Assembly (NCBI RefSeq): GCF_050586465.1
Contig: NZ_JBOCEG010000001.1
Location: 434,001-498,000 of the forward strand
DNA: 64,000 nucleotides
Direction of reading: 5' to 3'
Source of the DNA: CAJXYS01 sp913063035
Lineage (GTDB): Bacteria > Pseudomonadota > Alphaproteobacteria > Rhodobacterales > Rhodobacteraceae
The notes below the pieces were generated by a model. That model did not search any database and was not told the origin of the DNA. It was given only the letters and a program-made list of their open reading frames with translations. The stretch's first letter is position 1. Each line of letters starts with the position of its first letter. Shown in pieces: positions 60,989 to 64,000 of the stretch. Position numbers and translations under genes: made by a program.

Positions 60989-62439
60989 CGCTTCTGTCCC
61001 ACGGCCCGGCCGATCCCCTCGGGCCGGGGCAGGGCGGCGTGGGCCGCGGCGATCCGGCCGAGCTTTTCGGCGATGTGATCGGCCGGCGGCGCGGCGCGGC
61101 GGGTGCCGAGATCGACGTGGAGAAGCATATGCTCGCCCGTCGCAAGGAGCCGCCCGTCCTCGTGCAGCAACTCGTGGAAGACGTGCATCCTCTTGCCTTC
61201 CCCCGCCAGGCAGAGCGTCCGCACCCGGATGCGCGCGCCGGCATGCACCTCGGCGACGTGGCGGATATGGGTCTCGACGGTGAAGAAGCTGCCGCCGGTG
61301 GCGATATAGGCGGCGTCGCAGCCGATTATTTCCATGAACCGGTCGGTGGCATGGCCGAAGACCGTCAGGTAATGGGCCTCGTTCATGTGGCCGTTGTAGT
61401 CCGTCCAGTCGAGCGGGACCGCCCGGTGGATCGTTTCGATCGGCGCATCGAAGCTTTCCGGCTTCGGCGGCGCCATGCGGCGATCCTGCAGGTTCAGCAC
61501 CTGTCCCGCGCCCCAGTCGGCCCATTTGAGTCCGCGCAGGATCGCGACCAGGTTGGCATCGCGGATCGCCTCCAGCTCACGGATCGGGTGCGCGCCGGAT
61601 TGCGCGTCGGACTGGTCGGCGATGGTGTCGACGAGATCCTCGGTGAACTCCGGCACGTCCGTCAGCCGTGTCCAGGGCAGCTGCAGGCAGGGGCCGAACT
61701 GGGCCATGAAATGGCGCATGCCCGCCTCGCCGCCCGCGAGACGGTAGGACTCGAACAGCCCCATCTGCGCCCAGCGCAGCCCAAAGCCGTAGCGGATCGC
61801 GTCGTCGATCTCCTCGGTGGTCGCGACGCCGTCGCGCACCAGCCAGAGTGCCTCGCGCCAGACCGCCTCGAGCAGGCGGTCGGCGATATGCGCGTCTATC
61901 TCGGCCCGAACGTGGAGTGGCTTCATCCCGAGACCCGTCAGCACCGCCTTGGCGGTCTCGACCGTCGAGGCCGGGGTGTCCGGGGACGCCACGACCTCCA
62001 CCAGCGGCAGCAGGTAGACGGGGTTGAAGGGATGGGCGACGATGATCTGCCCCGGTCGCGCGGTGCCCCTTTGCAGGTCGGTGGGCGTGAAGCCGCTGGT
62101 CGACGAGGCAATGATCGCATCCGCCGCGCAATGGGCCTGGATCTCGGCATAGACGGCGTGTTTCGCCTCCAGCCGCTCGGGCACGCTTTCCGCGATCCAG
62201 TCCGCGCCTGCCACGGCCTCCGCGATGCTGTCGGCGTGGCGGAGCGTCCCCTCGGCGGGCAGCGCCACGCCGTAAAGACCGGGCGCTGCGCGGCGGGCGT
62301 TGTCGAGCACGGCGGTGATCTTGCGTTCGGCGTCGGGGTCGGGGTCGTAGACCGCCACGTCCCAGCCCATCAGCAGGAACCGCGCGGCCCAGCCGCCGCC
62401 GATGACCCCGCCCCCGATGATCGCTGCCTGTCCGGTCAT
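60985..62439 (-). CDS. lcdH: carnitine 3-dehydrogenase fused to a thioesterase
   Basis: A 484-residue two-domain protein. Residues 1 to about 315 are an L-carnitine dehydrogenase of the 3-hydroxyacyl-CoA dehydrogenase family (NAD loop 'AAIIGGGVIGGGWAARF', His136 in 'IVAHPFNPVYLLPLVEV'). Residues about 335-465 are a hot-dog thioesterase ('VPLDWTDYNGHMNEAHYL', with Asp347 and His351). The first makes 3-dehydrocarnitine. The second fits hydrolysis of betainyl-CoA, released by the neighbouring cleavage enzyme, to glycine betaine. Such fusions are known in Rhizobiales and Rhodobacterales. It lies 13 bp after the cleavage enzyme gene. Confidence 0.92.
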   Translation of the reverse strand: MTGQAAIIGGGVIGGGWAARFLLMGWDVAVYDPDPDAERKITAVLDNARRAAPGLYGVALPAEGTLRHADSIAEAVAGADWIAESVPERLEAKHAVYAEIQAHCAADAIIASSTSGFTPTDLQRGTARPGQIIVAHPFNPVYLLPLVEVVASPDTPASTVETAKAVLTGLGMKPLHVRAEIDAHIADRLLEAVWREALWLVRDGVATTEEIDDAIRYGFGLRWAQMGLFESYRLAGGEAGMRHFMAQFGPCLQLPWTRLTDVPEFTEDLVDTIADQSDAQSGAHPIRELEAIRDANLVAILRGLKWADWGAGQVLNLQDRRMAPPKPESFDAPIETIHRAVPLDWTDYNGHMNEAHYLTVFGHATDRFMEIIGCDAAYIATGGSFFTVETHIRHVAEVHAGARIRVRTLCLAGEGKRMHVFHELLHEDGRLLATGEHMLLHVDLGTRRAAPPADHIAEKLGRIAAAHAALPRPEGIGRAVGQKR

Positions 62440-62452
62440 GATCCGCGTCTCC

Positions 62453-63370
62453 TCAGGCGTCCAGCGGTGCGCGCTTGGTCAGGCCAAGCTTCGCGCGGGC
62501 GCCGGCGGCGTCAAGGACGGTCGCGCCCATCGACTCGACGATGCCGCGGGCCTTCTCCACGAGATCGGCATTCGTCGCGAGCACGCCCTTCTCCAGGTAG
62601 AGATTGTCCTCGAGCCCGACGCGCACATGGCCGCCGGCCAGCACGGCGGCCGCGACATAGGGCATCTGGTTGCGCCCCAGCCCGAAGGCCGAAAAGGTCC
62701 AGCCTGCGGGCACGTTGTTCACCATCGCCATGAAGGTGTTGAGATCATCGGGCGCGCCCCAGGGCACCCCCATGCAAAGCTGCACCAGCGCGGGATCGGT
62801 CAGGATGCCCTCCGCCACAAGCTGCTTGGCGTACCAGAGATGCCCGGTATCGAAGGCCTCGATCTCGGGCTTCACGCCCATCCCGGTCATCATGCCGCCC
62901 ATGGCGCGGAGCATTCCCGGCGTGTTGACCATGACGTAGTCCGACTCGGCGAAGTTCATCGTCCCGCAATCCAGCGTGCAGATCTCGGGCCGGCAGAGCC
63001 GGACATGCTCCACCCGCTCCGCCGCGCCGATCATGTCGGTATTGGCGGCGTCGTGGGGCAGGGGCGCGTCGGTCGGGCCGAGCGTCAGGTCCCCGCCCAT
63101 CCCGGCGGTCAGGTTCAGCACCACGTCGATGTCGGCGGCGCGGATGCGCTCTGTCACCTCGCGGTAGAGTGTGACCGCGCGCGAGGGCGTGCCGCTTTCG
63201 GGATCGCGCACGTGGCAGTGCACGATCGCCGCGCCGGCCTTCGCGGCGGCGATGGCGCTGTCGGCGATGGCCTCGGGGCTGCGCGGGACATGGGGGCTCT
63301 TGTCCTGGGTGCCCCCCGACCCGGTGATGGCACAGGTGATGAAGACCTCGCGGGTCATGGCCAGCGGCAT
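62453..63370 (-). CDS. beta-keto acid cleavage enzyme (dehydrocarnitine cleavage)
   Basis: A 305-residue zinc enzyme of the BKACE (former DUF849) family. 'FITCAITGSG' and the zinc pair His51/His53 in 'AAIVHCHVRDPESG' are diagnostic. 'DVVLNLTAGMGGDL', 'NTPGMLRAMGGMM' and 'GHVRVGLEDNLYLEKG' follow. It condenses 3-dehydrocarnitine with acetyl-CoA to give acetoacetate and betainyl-CoA. The operon partner, a carnitine dehydrogenase, sets the substrate among the many BKACE options. AAGGAGAGA precedes the ATG at 63370. It is the first gene of the operon. Confidence 0.93.
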   Translation of the reverse strand: MPLAMTREVFITCAITGSGGTQDKSPHVPRSPEAIADSAIAAAKAGAAIVHCHVRDPESGTPSRAVTLYREVTERIRAADIDVVLNLTAGMGGDLTLGPTDAPLPHDAANTDMIGAAERVEHVRLCRPEICTLDCGTMNFAESDYVMVNTPGMLRAMGGMMTGMGVKPEIEAFDTGHLWYAKQLVAEGILTDPALVQLCMGVPWGAPDDLNTFMAMVNNVPAGWTFSAFGLGRNQMPYVAAAVLAGGHVRVGLEDNLYLEKGVLATNADLVEKARGIVESMGATVLDAAGARAKLGLTKRAPLDA

Positions 63371-63449
63371 GGCGTCTCTCCTTCCCGTTTGTCCGGCCTG
63401 CATTAAGCCGCGAAGCGCGAGCGGGTGCAAACCATCGCTGCCCGGGCGT

Positions 63450-64000
63450 TCAGCGGCGGCCGTAATAGAGCCCGACCACGTGTTCGGCCTCGGCAAAGAA
63501 GAGCCACCGCGCGGCCAGGAGCCCGATCACGTGCAGAAGCACCGCGACCGCCGCTGCCAGGTGACCGGCCGGCACGATCGACAACACGAGCGCGGGCAGG
63601 ATCGCGCCGGAGAGCAGCGCGATCAGCCGCAGCCGTTCCGCACGGCGGCGGCCGACGACGAAGACCATTTCCTTCAGCAGGTAATTCGGACCGGTATGCG
63701 GCGGCTCGAGCTGGCGGACCTTGCCCATGAAGCCCAGCCCCGTCGCCGTTTCGGCGGTGCTGCCGGCGGCGTGGAACAGCTTGTCGCCGGTCCGCCAGTA
63801 CAGCAGCTGGGCGCCGGCCAGCACGAGGAACAGCAGCGCCGCGGCATAGATCTCGCCCGACAGCAGCGCGCCGCCCGAGATCGCGTAGAGCAGGAACAGG
63901 GTCGGCACCAGCCAGTGATTCCAGCGCGGCACCGCCCTGAGCGAGGCGTAGATCATCGAGGTGGAAAAGACCGTCGCAAGCGCCAGCAGGCTGCCGACCG
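63450..64000 (-). CDS. dmsC: DmsC-type molybdoenzyme membrane anchor (5' truncated)
   Basis: The frame is open to the window edge, so the N-terminus is missing; 183 codons are visible, ending in 'EAEHVVGLYYGRR'. 'STSMIYASLRAVPRWNHWLV', 'LFHAAGSTAETATGLG' and 'EMVFVVGRRRAERLR' are typical of DMSO-reductase anchor subunit C. At least four hydrophobic segments are seen. The protein anchors a molybdopterin oxidoreductase and passes electrons from quinol. The catalytic and iron-sulfur subunits are expected upstream of it, beyond the window. Confidence 0.85.
   Translation of the reverse strand, partial: VGSLLALATVFSTSMIYASLRAVPRWNHWLVPTLFLLYAISGGALLSGEIYAAALLFLVLAGAQLLYWRTGDKLFHAAGSTAETATGLGFMGKVRQLEPPHTGPNYLLKEMVFVVGRRRAERLRLIALLSGAILPALVLSIVPAGHLAAAVAVLLHVIGLLAARWLFFAEAEHVVGLYYGRR

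Overview
The window is a GC-rich chromosomal segment, almost certainly from a Rhodobacteraceae-type alphaproteobacterium (Rhodobacterales). The evidence is gene order and gene types: a murA, DUF2948, hisD, UPF0262, LMW phosphatase, infA, maf, RNase E/G, yacG block; an nrdR-ribD / ribE-ribB-ribH-nusB set; the dnaG-rpoD pair; rpoH beside an RluA-type synthase; a LexA box of the alphaproteobacterial GTTC-N7-GTTC form; and an FnrL-like box. Gene density is high, many neighbours overlap by 4 bases (ATGA/GTGA), and the window is cut inside a gene at both ends.

Region 1-8.3 kb looks accessory. After the tail of a VWA-domain gene and an NAD(P)H-binding reductase comes a 680-bp gene-free stretch with an AT-rich patch, then five same-strand genes: an ATP-grasp ligase, a 669-residue protein whose C-terminal half carries a papain-like Gln/Cys/His/Asn signature, a TauD-type 2-oxoglutarate dioxygenase, a class III (CaiB/BaiF) CoA-transferase and a YfcG-type glutathione-dependent oxidoreductase. 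I do not recognise this combination as a known pathway. It is the best candidate here for an undescribed system, probably a small amide or peptide metabolite or protein-modification route.

Region 8.4-24 kb is mostly core: tRNA-Gly, an ABC exporter, an acyl-CoA synthetase, a fructosamine-kinase-like protein, tRNA-Thr, and the murA-to-yacG block followed by tRNA-Phe. A GNAT/nitrilase pair sits inside that block and looks like the split form of a known fusion protein. Then come a Flp-pilin-like protein with a long acidic repeat tail, tRNA-Leu and a TPR protein.

Region 24-38 kb holds metG, an MFS transporter and the riboflavin genes. The riboflavin set is split: ribE-ribB-ribH-nusB and nrdR-ribD are separated by three opposite-strand capsule genes (KpsS-like, Wza/KpsD-like lipoprotein, KpsC-like). 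An SDR and a dodecin follow. RibB carries a GTP-cyclohydrolase-II-like tail that has lost its zinc cysteines.

Region 38-54 kb: YjbQ, HlyU, a lower-GC HEPN-like gene, rpoD, dnaG, an RluA synthase, rpoH (with a sigma-32-type promoter), an oxidoreductase, small stress/attachment-family proteins, oligoendopeptidase F, an EEP nuclease-like protein, a TerB/DnaJ protein, a GNAT and an isopenicillin-N-synthase-like oxygenase. Region 54-64 kb: a small stress-protein-like gene behind an FnrL-like box, an orphan ImuA-like gene behind a perfect SOS box, DsrE-like, aldo/keto reductase, EamA transporter, Tat-exported MsrB, fatty acid desaturase with a divergent XRE regulator, a carnitine catabolism operon (beta-keto acid cleavage enzyme, carnitine dehydrogenase-thioesterase fusion, SDR), and a DmsC-type membrane anchor running off the end.
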